Source of the DNA: an uncultured Veillonella sp.
GTDB taxonomy: Bacteria > Bacillota > Negativicutes > Veillonellales > Veillonellaceae
Reading direction: 5' to 3'
DNA: 8,849 nucleotides
Assembly (NCBI RefSeq): GCF_905209685.1
Contig: NZ_CAJLUB010000075.1
Span: 1 to 8,849 of the forward strand
Part shown: one piece after another, positions 1 through 7,796 of the stretch
Layout: every line of letters starts with the position of its first letter
Numbering within the stretch: position 1 is the stretch's first letter
Program-made: the position numbers and the translations under genes
The notes under the pieces: model-generated
Databases searched by the model: none
Told to the model about the DNA's origin: nothing
The model's input: the letters and a program-made list of their open reading frames with translations, nothing else

Positions 1-10
1 ACACATTTAG

Positions 11-1582
11 ATGTTAGAAAAATTTGAACAATTAATGATTAGCGAACCTGTTCTAAGAGCGTTAAACGATATGGGCTTTGAAGAGCCTACGCCAATTCAA
101 CAGGAAGCTATTCCAGTAGCCATGAGCGGTAAAGACATGATCGGTCAAGCTCAAACAGGTACTGGTAAGACAGCAGCATTTGGCTTGCCTGTATTGGAAC
201 GCGTAGACGGGAATGAGCGTCACGTTCAAGTAGTTATTTTATCCCCTACACGAGAATTAGCTATCCAAGTAGCTGAAGAGCTTAACAAAATGGCTCAATA
301 CACGAATATCACAGCACTACCTATCTATGGTGGTCAAGATATTAATCGTCAGTTCCGTGCCTTGAAAAAAAATCCACAAATCATCGTTGCCACTCCAGGC
401 CGATTGATGGACCATATGGATCGTGGTTCTATCCACTTTGACCATGTAAAAGTTGTGGTATTGGACGAAGCCGATGAAATGTTAAACATGGGCTTTGTTG
501 ATGATATCAATAAAATCTTGGGTGCTATCCCAGAAGACCATCAAACATTGTTGTTCTCTGCAACTATGCCTAAAGCTATCCAACAATTAGCTGAAACATA
601 TTTGACAGAGCCAACATTGATTCGTATGAAACCGACTCAAGTTACGATGGACTTAATTGAACAATATTATATCGAAGTGCAAGACCGTCAAAAATTCGAT
701 GTTCTTTGCCGCTTGTTCGATATCCAAACACCTGAACTTGCGATTATCTTCACACGTACAAAACGTCGTGTTGATGAAGTAACAGAAGGTCTTAAGAAAC
801 GTGGTTACATGGCGGAAGGTATTCATGGCGATTTGTCTCAACAAAAACGGGACAGCGTAATTCGTCAATTCCGCGAAGGTACCATCGATATTCTCGTGGC
901 TACTGATGTGGCAGCTCGTGGTCTTGATATTTCTGGCGTATCTCACGTATATAACTACGATATGCCTCAAGATCCTGAAAGCTACACGCACCGCGTAGGT
1001 CGTACAGGCCGTGCCGGTAAAGCTGGTCAAGCTTTCACGTTCGTTATCCCTCGTGAAATGGAGCATTTACATGCTATTGAGCGTTTAACAAAACGTAAAA
1101 TCGCACGCCGTCGTGCACCTTCCTTAGGTGAAGTTCTTGAAGGTCAACAACGTTTGGCAATTGAAAGTCTCGTTGAAATGACAGATAATTTAGAAGCATT
1201 AGCACCATTCAAATCTAGTGCAGAGGAATTGTTGAATGATACAGATTCCGTAACACTTTTGGCAGCAGCTCTTAAATTGTTAACAAAAGAACCAGATACA
1301 ACTCCTGTAAATATTACAGAAGAAAAACCATTACGCGTACGCCGTCGCCGCGAAGGTGGCCGTAGTGACCGCCGCCGTCGTGATGGTGACCGTCGTAGAG
1401 ATGGTGATCGCCGCCGTGACGGAGATCGTCGTCGCGATGACCGCCCTCGTCGCAGCCGCGATGACCGCAGAGGTGAACGTCGTGATGACCGCCGCAGAGA
1501 TGATCGTAGATCTGATCGTCCACGTGGTGACAGAAAACCTCGTCATCAAGGTGAAGGTTTCAAACCTTACTTTAAAGACTAA
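11..1582 (+). CDS. cshA: DEAD-box ATP-dependent RNA helicase, CshA/DeaD type
   Basis: This protein unwinds short RNA duplexes using ATP; relatives act in cold adaptation, ribosome assembly and mRNA decay. All the family motifs are visible in 523 residues: Q motif around 22-35 (PTPIQQ), Walker A AQTGTGKT 47-54, PTREL 79-83, TPGR 128-131, DEAD 152-155, SAT 183-185, a second RecA-like domain with [11 protein letters not shown] 297-307, and [10 protein letters not shown] 327-336. Residues about 370-445 ([11 protein letters not shown] onward) resemble the post-helicase region I recall from Firmicute CshA. The tail 441-510 is almost wholly Arg, Asp and Gly, with RRRDGD repeats, and is probably a disordered RNA-binding segment. 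The start follows only ten bases of window, so its ribosome site and promoter cannot be judged, but the N-terminus is the normal one for the family. The helicase assignment is very safe; the choice of CshA over DeaD/CsdA is less so. Confidence 0.96.
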   Translation: MLEKFEQLMISEPVLRALNDMGFEEPTPIQQEAIPVAMSGKDMIGQAQTGTGKTAAFGLPVLERVDGNERHVQVVILSPTRELAIQVAEELNKMAQYTNITALPIYGGQDINRQFRALKKNPQIIVATPGRLMDHMDRGSIHFDHVKVVVLDEADEMLNMGFVDDINKILGAIPEDHQTLLFSATMPKAIQQLAETYLTEPTLIRMKPTQVTMDLIEQYYIEVQDRQKFDVLCRLFDIQTPELAIIFTRTKRRVDEVTEGLKKRGYMAEGIHGDLSQQKRDSVIRQFREGTIDILVATDVAARGLDISGVSHVYNYDMPQDPESYTHRVGRTGRAGKAGQAFTFVIPREMEHLHAIERLTKRKIARRRAPSLGEVLEGQQRLAIESLVEMTDNLEALAPFKSSAEELLNDTDSVTLLAAALKLLTKEPDTTPVNITEEKPLRVRRRREGGRSDRRRRDGDRRRDGDRRRDGDRRRDDRPRRSRDDRRGERRDDRRRDDRRSDRPRGDRKPRHQGEGFKPYFKD

Positions 1583-1585
1583 TAG

Positions 1586-1619
1586 AATGTGGATTGCTTT
1601 CGAGCAATCCACATTTTTT
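1586..1619 (+). terminator. Rho-independent terminator of the helicase gene
   Basis: A perfect 13-bp stem pairs 1586-1598 with 1603-1615 around a TTCG tetraloop (1599-1602), and runs straight into T's up to 1619. It begins three bases after the helicase stop codon. The complementary strand lacks a T-run after the stem, so it should work only in the + direction. It separates the helicase transcript from the regulator downstream. Confidence 0.95.
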
Positions 1620-1646
1620 ATTACTTAATAGTTAATACTATCTATC

Positions 1647-1675
1647 TTGATAAGTGTTGAGAATTCTGCTATAAT
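1647..1675 (+). promoter_or_regulatory. Sigma-A promoter of the PerR-type regulator gene
   Basis: The -35 box TTGATA (1647-1652) is separated by exactly 17 bases from a perfect -10 box TATAAT (1670-1675). The predicted transcription start is near 1682, giving an untranslated leader of about 77 bases. Only one position of the -35 departs from consensus, so this should be a strong promoter unless repressed. Confidence 0.85.
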
Positions 1676-1690
1676 AGATAATAATTATTT
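1676..1690 (+). promoter_or_regulatory. Putative Fur/PerR-family operator overlapping the transcription start
   Basis: A 15-base inverted repeat has an exact core, ATAAT-A-ATTAT (1678-1688). Compared with the 7-1-7 Fur consensus TGATAAT-n-ATTATCA it matches 11 of 14 positions. Compared with the Bacillus Per box TTATAAT-n-ATTATAA it matches 10 of 14. It starts one base after the -10 box and covers the expected +1, where a bound repressor would block initiation. Autoregulation by the adjacent gene is the natural inference. AT-rich sequence makes chance palindromes more likely here. Confidence 0.55.
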
Positions 1691-1758
1691 CTTGTGAATG
1701 GCCGATAATGGTCGATGCCTTATAGATTTCCAAGTGGAGAAAGGTAGAGTAGAGTATT

Positions 1759-2178
1759 ATGGATATCGCACAAATTCTGCGTAGCCAAGGGTTCAAAGTA
1801 ACCCCACAACGTATTGCGATTTATGATGCCTTGCGTGGTCATCATGATCATCCAACAGCAGAGATGTTGTATCATACGTTGCGCCCTGAACATCCAAGCA
1901 TGAGCTTGGCAACCGTGTACAAGACAATGGAGATTTTTGAAAAAATCGGTCTTGTAAAAATTTTAGAAGTAGGTGATGAGCGCGCTCATTACGATTGGGA
2001 CACACAAGCTCATTCCCATATCCGTTGCATTCGTTGCAACAAGGTAGAGGATATGATGGGCATTGATTTACAAGCTATCAAAACCATTGCTGATCAAGGT
2101 AGCGAGTATCAAATCACAGGTCAACATATTACCTTTGAAGGTGTATGCCCTGAGTGTGCTAAAAAAGAAAGCCATTAA
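1759..2178 (+). CDS. perR: Fur-family transcriptional repressor, PerR (peroxide-sensing) type
   Basis: A 139-residue metal-dependent repressor with an N-terminal winged helix (about 1-75; TPQR 15-18, ATVYKTM 51-57 recognition helix) and a C-terminal dimerisation domain. Two CxxC pairs, C90/C93 and C130/C133, would form the structural zinc site typical of PerR. By alignment from memory with Bacillus PerR, the sensory metal ligands are H31, D79, H85, H87 and D98. The aspartate at the last position is what separates peroxide-oxidisable PerR from Fur, which has Glu there. The C-terminus GVCPECAKKESH is also very PerR-like. A TAG codon lies nine bases upstream in frame, so ATG 1759 is the first possible start. 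A GGAGAAAGG ribosome site (1736-1744) sits somewhat far away. The gene has its own promoter and a candidate operator, and is followed by nfo. Fur or Zur cannot be wholly excluded. Confidence 0.9.
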   Translation: MDIAQILRSQGFKVTPQRIAIYDALRGHHDHPTAEMLYHTLRPEHPSMSLATVYKTMEIFEKIGLVKILEVGDERAHYDWDTQAHSHIRCIRCNKVEDMMGIDLQAIKTIADQGSEYQITGQHITFEGVCPECAKKESH

Positions 2179-2181
2179 TAC

Positions 2182-2222
2182 ATAACCCCTGTCGCGAAGG
2201 GCTCCTTCACGGTAGGGGTTAT
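2182..2222 (+). terminator. Long hairpin after perR, possible terminator or RNA-processing element
   Basis: A perfect 9-bp outer stem pairs 2182-2190 with 2214-2222. It continues inward through two G-U wobbles, two G-C pairs, one C·A mismatch and five more pairs to a three-base loop (2201-2203), for about 19 positions in total. It starts three bases after the perR stop. The following bases (attagttata) contain no proper T-run, and the reverse strand has none either, so it is not a classical intrinsic terminator. It may end or attenuate transcription, or protect the 3' end of the perR mRNA. Confidence 0.55.
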
Positions 2223-2289
2223 ATTAGTTATATATGTCTTATATTCATTAGGCTTTTGGAATAGATGTAAGCATAATAGAATAGTTATC

Positions 2290-2320
2290 AGAATTAAGTA
2301 TGTTAGAATTATAGAATTAT
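2290..2320 (+). repeat. Three AGAATTA repeats upstream of nfo
   Basis: AGAATTA occurs at 2290-2296, 2305-2311 and 2313-2319. The last two copies extend to AGAATTAT and lie directly head to tail. They overlap the candidate nfo promoter and could be binding sites for a regulator, or simply low-complexity AT-rich DNA. They do not form a good Fur or Per inverted repeat. Confidence 0.4.
2301..2309 (+). promoter_or_regulatory. Possible extended -10 promoter for nfo
   Basis: TG-T-TAGAAT fits an extended -10 element, with five of six bases of TATAAT preceded by TGn. No good -35 box lies 16-18 bases upstream (the sequence there is around atagtt), which extended -10 promoters can tolerate. It would place the start near 2316, giving a leader of about 24 bases. 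The region is so AT-rich that this is only a candidate. Confidence 0.35.
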
Positions 2321-2339
2321 ATAAATATAAAGGAGTAGT

Positions 2340-3176
2340 ATGTTTGTCATAGGCAGTCATTTATCAATTAGCAAAGGTTATTTAAATATGGGGAAGGAAG
2401 CTACTAAAATTGGTGGCAATACCTTCCAATACTTTACCCGTAATCCTCGCGGTGGTGGTATGCGAGCTCTCGATATAGAGGATATGAATAGTCTTGGTGC
2501 ATATATGAAAGAGCATAACTTTGGTACCTTGTTAGCTCATGCGCCATATACGTATAATCCATGTGCTGCAAAGGAAGACTTGCGCGCCTTTGCAAAACAA
2601 TCCATGATGGAAGATTTAGAGCGCATGGAATATTTACCAGGTCAAATGTATAACTTTCATCCTGGCAGCCATGTAAAACAAGGTGTAGATCAAGGTATCG
2701 AATATATCGTAGAATGTTTGAACGAAATTTTGTTCCCTGGCATGAAAACGACCGTTCTATTGGAAGTCATGGCTGGGAAGGGCACAGAAATTGGTTCTCG
2801 CTTTGAAGAGATTGCACGCATTATCGACGGCGTTAAATTAAAAGAGTACATGGGCGTATGTGTAGATACGTGCCATATCCACGAAGGTGGTTACGATATT
2901 GTCAATAATCTAGATGGTGTTATTGACGAGTTTGATCGTATTGTAGGATTAGACCGTTTGAAAGCGATTCATTTGAACGACTCTAAAAATCCGATGGGCG
3001 CTCATAAAGATCGGCACGAAAAAATTGGGGAAGGTCATATCGGTATCGATGCTATAGCTCGCATTGTGACACATCCTAAATTGACGAATTTGCCGTTCTA
3101 TTTGGAAACACCAAATGAATTAGATGGCTATGCGAAAGAGATTGCTATGTTGCGCTCTATTGTAGAGAATCAATAA
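2340..3176 (+). CDS. nfo: Endonuclease IV (AP endonuclease / 3'-phosphodiesterase)
   Basis: This enzyme cleaves the backbone 5' to abasic sites and removes blocked 3' ends left by oxidative damage, feeding base-excision repair. It is a 278-residue TIM barrel, close to the usual 280-285. By comparison with E. coli Nfo all nine zinc ligands are present: H67 (AHAPY), H107 (NFHPGSH), E142 (LLEVMAGKG), D176 and H179 (VDTCH), H211 (IHLNDSK), D224 and H226 (DRHEKIG), and E256 (YLETP). The N-terminus [13 protein letters not shown] is the standard one, so ATG 2340 is right, although the AAAGGAG ribosome site (2329-2335) leaves only four bases to the start codon. The gene sits between the peroxide regulator and sbcD. 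A hairpin lies upstream, so it probably has its own promoter. Confidence 0.97.
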   Translation: MFVIGSHLSISKGYLNMGKEATKIGGNTFQYFTRNPRGGGMRALDIEDMNSLGAYMKEHNFGTLLAHAPYTYNPCAAKEDLRAFAKQSMMEDLERMEYLPGQMYNFHPGSHVKQGVDQGIEYIVECLNEILFPGMKTTVLLEVMAGKGTEIGSRFEEIARIIDGVKLKEYMGVCVDTCHIHEGGYDIVNNLDGVIDEFDRIVGLDRLKAIHLNDSKNPMGAHKDRHEKIGEGHIGIDAIARIVTHPKLTNLPFYLETPNELDGYAKEIAMLRSIVENQ

Positions 3177-3195
3177 TTAAGCTGAATCGTAGTTT

Positions 3196-3221
3196 TAGTT
3201 ATATAATAATTTATATAGCTA
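3196..3221 (+). repeat. AT-rich inverted repeat between nfo and sbcD
   Basis: An 11-bp stem with one G-U pair joins 3196-3206 to 3211-3221 around the loop TAAT. It lies in the 86-base gap and is followed only by a short cattt. It is too weak to be a confident terminator. TATAAT at 3202-3207, inside the left arm, could instead be a -10 box, but no -35 box is seen at the right distance. Whether sbcDC is read through from nfo or has its own promoter is undecided. Confidence 0.3.
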
Positions 3222-3262
3222 CATTTCCATAAGATATAGGGAGAGCTGGAAAGGGGGATAAA

Positions 3263-4633
3263 ATGCGTTTTTTACATACTGCCGATTGGCATTTAGGACG
3301 TATTTTTTATGGTCAGTACTTAACCGAAGACCAAGCTCATGTGTTGGAGAATCAGTTCTTTTCTATTTTGAAGGATGAAAAAATTGATGGCATATTGCTA
3401 GCAGGGGATATTTTTGATCGAGCAGTGCCACCCATTGAAGCCATTGAATTATGGGATTCAATTATTACTCGTCTTGCTATGGACTACAAGGTACCACTCT
3501 TTGTAGTTAGCGGTAATCACGATGGCGCAGAACGTCTTGAGGTGGGGCGTTCTATGTTAAGTTGTTCTGGTATCCATATTTGGGGCTCCCCTCATCACGC
3601 ATTACAACCATTTGAGTTTGAAGGCGCTGATGGTAAGGTGGCTATTTGCCCTATGCCTTTCAGCGAGACTCGTCGCATAGGTGATGCATTAGGACTAGGC
3701 TCTGCTAATAATTCTTTACAAACTATTCAAAGTTTAGAGAATGCCATAGATGCAGACACTAAGACTAAAGCAAAATCTAAGCGTTCTAAATCTAAAAAAG
3801 CATCCGTAGATATTATTGAGGATTCTTTGTTTGCTAGTGTTGATATGGCAGATACAAATTTAGCTGATGTAGAAACAAATGACGTAGTAACACAAGATTT
3901 GGACCGAAATAATGAGACTACTCTAAATCTACATAATTACGACCAAATGTATCAAGCTTGGAGTAACCATTTACGAACTCAAGTGCCAAAGGGAATGCGT
4001 AGTATTGCCATTAGCCATGCCTTTGTAATGGGCGGAGAAATATGTGAATCTGAGCGTACCTTATCTATTGGTGGTAGTGAACAAGTAAGCCCACAAGTTT
4101 TTAAGGACTTTCACTATACAGCTCTTGGCCATTTGCACGGCCCGCAACGGATGGGGGCAGATTATATCCGCTATAGCGGATCACCTTTAAAGTATTCCTT
4201 TGATGAGCATACGCAGAAGAAGTCTTTCACCATTATTGACATGGATGCAAAGGGAAAGGTTGATATTAGTACCATTCCTGTAGAGGCGAAGCGCGATGTT
4301 GTGATATTGGAAGGCTATTTTGAAGACCTGCTAAACAATAAGAAATTACAGGCTAAGCATAAAGATGATTATGTGCAAGCCCGTTTGCTAGATACGATGC
4401 CTATTATGGATGGGATGGCTAAGTTGCGCCAAGTCTATCATCGCTGTATGACCATTGATCTAGCAGGTCGTGTGGCAGCGCCTGTGGCTGACATGGGGGA
4501 TGCAGTCTTTAAAGAGTTAAACGAGCGTGAATTGTTTAACCAATTTGCCGAAACTGTATGGAAAGAACCATTAACAGAGCGAGAACAACAATACATCAAC
4601 TCTGTATGGGACCGAATTTTAAAGGAGGACTAA
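3263..4633 (+). CDS. sbcD: SbcD, nuclease subunit of the SbcCD (Mre11-Rad50 type) complex
   Basis: SbcD is the Mn-dependent exo/endonuclease that, together with the SbcC ATPase, opens DNA hairpins and trims protein-blocked or broken ends. The calcineurin-like phosphoesterase motifs are all visible: DWHLGR (D8, H10), GDIFDR (D49), GNHD (N85, H86), SHAF (H252) and GHLHGPQ (H290, H292). The capping and C-terminal region follows from about residue 340. At 456 residues it is longer than the roughly 380-410 usual for the family. The excess lies at about 160-222: a Lys/Ser stretch (KTKAKSKRSKSKKA) and then an Asp/Glu/Asn-rich stretch, probably a disordered loop on the nuclease domain. A GGAAAGGGGG ribosome site (3248-3257) precedes ATG 3263. 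The stop codon directly abuts the sbcC start. Confidence 0.96.
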   Translation: MRFLHTADWHLGRIFYGQYLTEDQAHVLENQFFSILKDEKIDGILLAGDIFDRAVPPIEAIELWDSIITRLAMDYKVPLFVVSGNHDGAERLEVGRSMLSCSGIHIWGSPHHALQPFEFEGADGKVAICPMPFSETRRIGDALGLGSANNSLQTIQSLENAIDADTKTKAKSKRSKSKKASVDIIEDSLFASVDMADTNLADVETNDVVTQDLDRNNETTLNLHNYDQMYQAWSNHLRTQVPKGMRSIAISHAFVMGGEICESERTLSIGGSEQVSPQVFKDFHYTALGHLHGPQRMGADYIRYSGSPLKYSFDEHTQKKSFTIIDMDAKGKVDISTIPVEAKRDVVILEGYFEDLLNNKKLQAKHKDDYVQARLLDTMPIMDGMAKLRQVYHRCMTIDLAGRVAAPVADMGDAVFKELNERELFNQFAETVWKEPLTEREQQYINSVWDRILKED

Positions 4634-7600
4634 ATGAAGCCTATATCTTTAACTATAGAAGCCTTTGGTCCGTACCGCGATTCGGTTACCTTGGACTTTA
4701 ATGAGCTTCAAGACCATTCTATGTTCCTCATCTCTGGTCCTACGGGGGCAGGTAAAACATCTATACTAGATGCCATGGTGTATGCCTTATATGGTGAGCC
4801 TAGTGGAGAGGTGCGTAAAACAGATGCCATTCGCAGTGACTTTGCAGAACCTGATCGTATGACGCGGGTAGATTTTTCTTTTGCTATCGGTGATGCTCAG
4901 TATCGTGTTGAACGATTGCCAAAGCAAATGGTTGCAAAGAAACGTGGTACAGGTATGCGTGAGCAGAATGCTAGTGCTACTGTTTACGAAATGAACGATG
5001 GGGAGTGGAAAGTTATCGCTACCTCTGCAGCGGCTATTCGCGATACAGTTCAACGAATCATAGGCTTTCGGAAGGATCAATTCTTACAGGTGGTTCTTTT
5101 ACCGCAAGGGGAGTTCAGAAAATTATTAGTAGCATCTACTAGTGAACGGGAGGAGTTATTACATACACTCTTTAGAACTGAGTTATACCGAAGATTACAA
5201 GATGCTCTAAAAGCTGCTTATGATGACGCAAAAGCAGGCATTGAAGAAAATCTAACAAAACAGAATGCATTGCTGCAATCCATTCTACATGACGAAGATA
5301 CACCAGTACTAACCATTGAACATGTACGAGATCTTTTGAAACATAGAGAGCCACACCGAGATGCTCTTGTTATTGAGCGTGATAAAGCTGTAATTGTAGT
5401 GGAGCAGTTCAATACGTTGCGAAATGAGTGGGCCTTATATAACCAAGCACAACAATCTCTTGCAGAGGCCACCTCTAAATTAGACCTCGTGAAAGCAAGA
5501 GAAGCGGAGCGTGCTAGCTTACGTGAAAAGGTACAGTTCCTTACCTCTTTAACGCCAAGTTTTGAGCTATATAAACAGGTTAGTGATAAACAGTCGGTGT
5601 TAAAAACCTTGGAAATGTCACTTTCAGAGGCTGAAAAAAATGTGGACAGTGCAACTCAATATGAGTCTAAATGTATAGAGGCGCATGCAGTATTAGAAGC
5701 TCAAGCTGAAACTATGCAAGCTAAGCGAACTACGCTTGCCCAAATGGAACAGCAATCAGAAAAGTTTAATGAGTTAGCAATGCTAAATAAGGAACTGAGT
5801 ACATTAAAGAGTAAATCAGTAACACAGAACCGTGAGAAAAGCGAAGCTGCGTTACAGGCACAGCATAAGACAGTAGCTGATTTAGAGGCTAAGTTAGTTG
5901 CGGACAGGCAGCAGTTACAAGGTAATAGCAAAGCGTTAGACTCTATTTCTCGTATCCAAGAACAGTTAAGTCATTTGCAACGATATTCTGAATTGGTTGC
6001 TGAGAAACAGAAGGTTCAAAATGATATTGATGCTAAAGATAAGGCATTAGCTACGCTTGATGAATCCGTAAAGAATTCAAAGGTACAGCTTGAACGGTTA
6101 GAACATTTGATGGCAGAAGGGCATGCCTTTGAACTTGTTCATTTAGTGAAAGATAACGAACCTTGTCCAGTATGCGGCTCTACAGAGCATCCACAGTTGG
6201 CAGCTAAGCCTGACTTATATCCCACGAAAGAGGAGATAAAAGAGGCTCGTGCCGTGCGTGATCTTGAGTTACAAAAGCAAGCTAGTGAAATTGGTCAGAA
6301 AGAAACGTTAGCTCTTCGTCTACATGAGTTAGATCAGCAAATTAAAGACCAAGTTTCTCAGTTGAAGTCATCTATTGAGAGTTTTTCAGAAGAGGCTTTT
6401 GCTTCTATTCAACATGACTTGTTATCCAAAATGGAACAGCTTACAACCTTGCGTAGCGACACTGAACAACTGAGCAACACTATAGCTAATACTGAGGGGG
6501 ACCTTAGTGCGGCTAAAGATACACTAGCGAAACTGGAGACGGCTCATAAGGAATTACTTGATAACTTGCACAATTTAGAGGTTCAGATTAGTACGGTACA
6601 GGCTAAAATTGATGCTCTTTCTGAAAGTTTGCCAACTACGGATGTAGCTGCATGGCATAAAGAGATAGAATCATTGGTATCTGAGCTTGCAGACTACGAT
6701 GAACAGGTGAAAGTTTGTAAAGCAAATCTAGATTCTGCTAGAGAAGTGCTCAATGCTAAACGGGGACGTCTAGAAACCTTATTTGCCCAAGTGCAGGAAG
6801 ACAAAAAAAATCTTGATGTACTCAATAAAGACTATGTAGAATCATTGCAATCGATTTCTTTATCTGAAGATGACTTTATAGATGCGTTGGATGATTATAA
6901 GGCTTTAGATACGTTTAGAACTGAACTACATGCATTGGACGAGGCTTTCAATAAAGCTCAAGCTGTATATGATGCGGCATTGAAGCATGCTCAATCTGTA
7001 GTGAAGCCAAGTGATACCGTTTCCAATGAAGTATATGATGCAGCAGTAGAACAGCGTGATGATTTAGTGGGTTCTCTTGCGGCTTGGGATAGAGAAACGA
7101 AACATATTGAAACGACACTAGTTTCTCTAGAAACACTTGAACAAGCTATGGGAGAAGCCCGTGAGGAAGTGACTTTCTTAAGTCGCCTAAATGACTTGGC
7201 AAATGGCGGTGAACAAGGGTTCAAAAATGTAACCTTTGAGCGCTATGTATTGGGAGCTATTTTAGATGAAGTCGTATATGCAGCTAATTTACGACTTCAA
7301 ACGATGAGTCGTAATCGCTATTCCTTGGAACGTTCTGACTATACTGGTGGTGGACGGGGCAAACAAGGCCTCGATCTGGCAGTTATGGATGCTTTCACCG
7401 GTCAATCAAGACCTGCGAATACCTTGTCTGGTGGTGAAACATTCTTGGCCTCTATGGCACTTGCCTTAGGTCTTGCGGATGTTATCCAAAGTTATGCAGG
7501 TGGTATTCATATGGATACGATGTTTATCGACGAAGGCTTTGGTACACTTGATCCTGATACATTGGAACTCGCCATGGAAACACTGGTGAAATTACAATCA

Positions 7601-7717
7601 TCAGGTCGTCTTATCGGCATGATTTCCCATGTACCTGAATTAAAGACTCGTATACCGGCCCACTTAGAGGTCACACGTGGTGACGATGGTAGTACGGCAA
7701 AATTTGTTATTAACTAG
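4634..7717 (+). CDS. sbcC: SbcC, Rad50-like ATPase subunit of the SbcCD nuclease
   Basis: SbcC is an SMC-like ATPase that clamps DNA and licenses SbcD to cut. In 1027 residues (E. coli about 1048) the ATPase head is split between the two ends. The N-terminal half has Walker A GPTGAGKT 35-42 and the Q-loop region QVVLLPQGEF 152-161. The C-terminal half has signature LSGGE 931-935, Walker B with FIDE 964-967 (D966, catalytic E967), D-loop GTLD 970-973 and H-loop H999. Between them lie two long Glu/Lys/Gln-rich coiled coils, about 185-505 and 520-860. They are joined at the exact middle by the zinc hook CPVC (C511, C514), which dimerises two molecules. A strong AAAGGAGG ribosome site (4621-4628) lies inside the end of sbcD, and TAA and ATG are adjacent, so translation of the pair is probably coupled. 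Nothing is missing or broken. Confidence 0.97.
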   Translation: MKPISLTIEAFGPYRDSVTLDFNELQDHSMFLISGPTGAGKTSILDAMVYALYGEPSGEVRKTDAIRSDFAEPDRMTRVDFSFAIGDAQYRVERLPKQMVAKKRGTGMREQNASATVYEMNDGEWKVIATSAAAIRDTVQRIIGFRKDQFLQVVLLPQGEFRKLLVASTSEREELLHTLFRTELYRRLQDALKAAYDDAKAGIEENLTKQNALLQSILHDEDTPVLTIEHVRDLLKHREPHRDALVIERDKAVIVVEQFNTLRNEWALYNQAQQSLAEATSKLDLVKAREAERASLREKVQFLTSLTPSFELYKQVSDKQSVLKTLEMSLSEAEKNVDSATQYESKCIEAHAVLEAQAETMQAKRTTLAQMEQQSEKFNELAMLNKELSTLKSKSVTQNREKSEAALQAQHKTVADLEAKLVADRQQLQGNSKALDSISRIQEQLSHLQRYSELVAEKQKVQNDIDAKDKALATLDESVKNSKVQLERLEHLMAEGHAFELVHLVKDNEPCPVCGSTEHPQLAAKPDLYPTKEEIKEARAVRDLELQKQASEIGQKETLALRLHELDQQIKDQVSQLKSSIESFSEEAFASIQHDLLSKMEQLTTLRSDTEQLSNTIANTEGDLSAAKDTLAKLETAHKELLDNLHNLEVQISTVQAKIDALSESLPTTDVAAWHKEIESLVSELADYDEQVKVCKANLDSAREVLNAKRGRLETLFAQVQEDKKNLDVLNKDYVESLQSISLSEDDFIDALDDYKALDTFRTELHALDEAFNKAQAVYDAALKHAQSVVKPSDTVSNEVYDAAVEQRDDLVGSLAAWDRETKHIETTLVSLETLEQAMGEAREEVTFLSRLNDLANGGEQGFKNVTFERYVLGAILDEVVYAANLRLQTMSRNRYSLERSDYTGGGRGKQGLDLAVMDAFTGQSRPANTLSGGETFLASMALALGLADVIQSYAGGIHMDTMFIDEGFGTLDPDTLELAMETLVKLQSSGRLIGMISHVPELKTRIPAHLEVTRGDDGSTAKFVIN

Positions 7718-7796
7718 CTATAGAATTGTCAAATGTGATACTATTAAAAGAGGAGAATTCCTACAAAAACATACTGGAATTAATTAAGGAGGTCCT
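7718..7796 (+). promoter_or_regulatory. Gap between sbcC and the VOC gene; strong ribosome site, no terminator
   Basis: The only compelling signal in this 79-base gap is AAGGAGGT (7786-7793), a full anti-Shine-Dalgarno match three bases from ATG 7797. A weak 6-bp inverted repeat (AATTCC 7756-7761 with GGAATT 7776-7781) has a 14-base loop and no T-run, so it does not look like a terminator. A possible extended -10, TGTGATACT (7734-7742), has no matching -35. Read-through from sbcC is therefore plausible. Confidence 0.5.

Noticed and set aside
1314..1628. Overlapping open frames on both strands across the helicase tail, rich in His/Asp/Gly or Ala/Val
   Set aside because: They are shadows of the repetitive Arg/Asp codons, with no ribosome site or recognisable domain, and one runs through the terminator.
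1698..1716. Tandem ATGG(C/T)CGAT repeat and a small hairpin in the perR leader, considered as a riboswitch
   Set aside because: The stem is about five pairs with wobbles, and no known aptamer architecture or alternative terminator is visible in the 77-base leader.
2175..2360. A 61-codon reverse-strand frame across the perR-nfo gap
   Set aside because: It is composed of AT-rich Ile/Leu/Thr codons and overlaps the hairpin and the nfo start, with no convincing ribosome site. A tiny membrane peptide cannot be excluded but is unsupported.
3177..3262. Possible LexA/SOS operator ahead of sbcD
   Set aside because: No GAAC-n-GTTC type palindrome is present in this gap or before nfo, so SOS control is not supported by the sequence.
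7121..7134. Inverted repeat GTTTC/GAAAC inside sbcC
   Set aside because: The 5-bp stem lies within coiled-coil codons and is expected by chance; there is no T-run or neighbouring signal.
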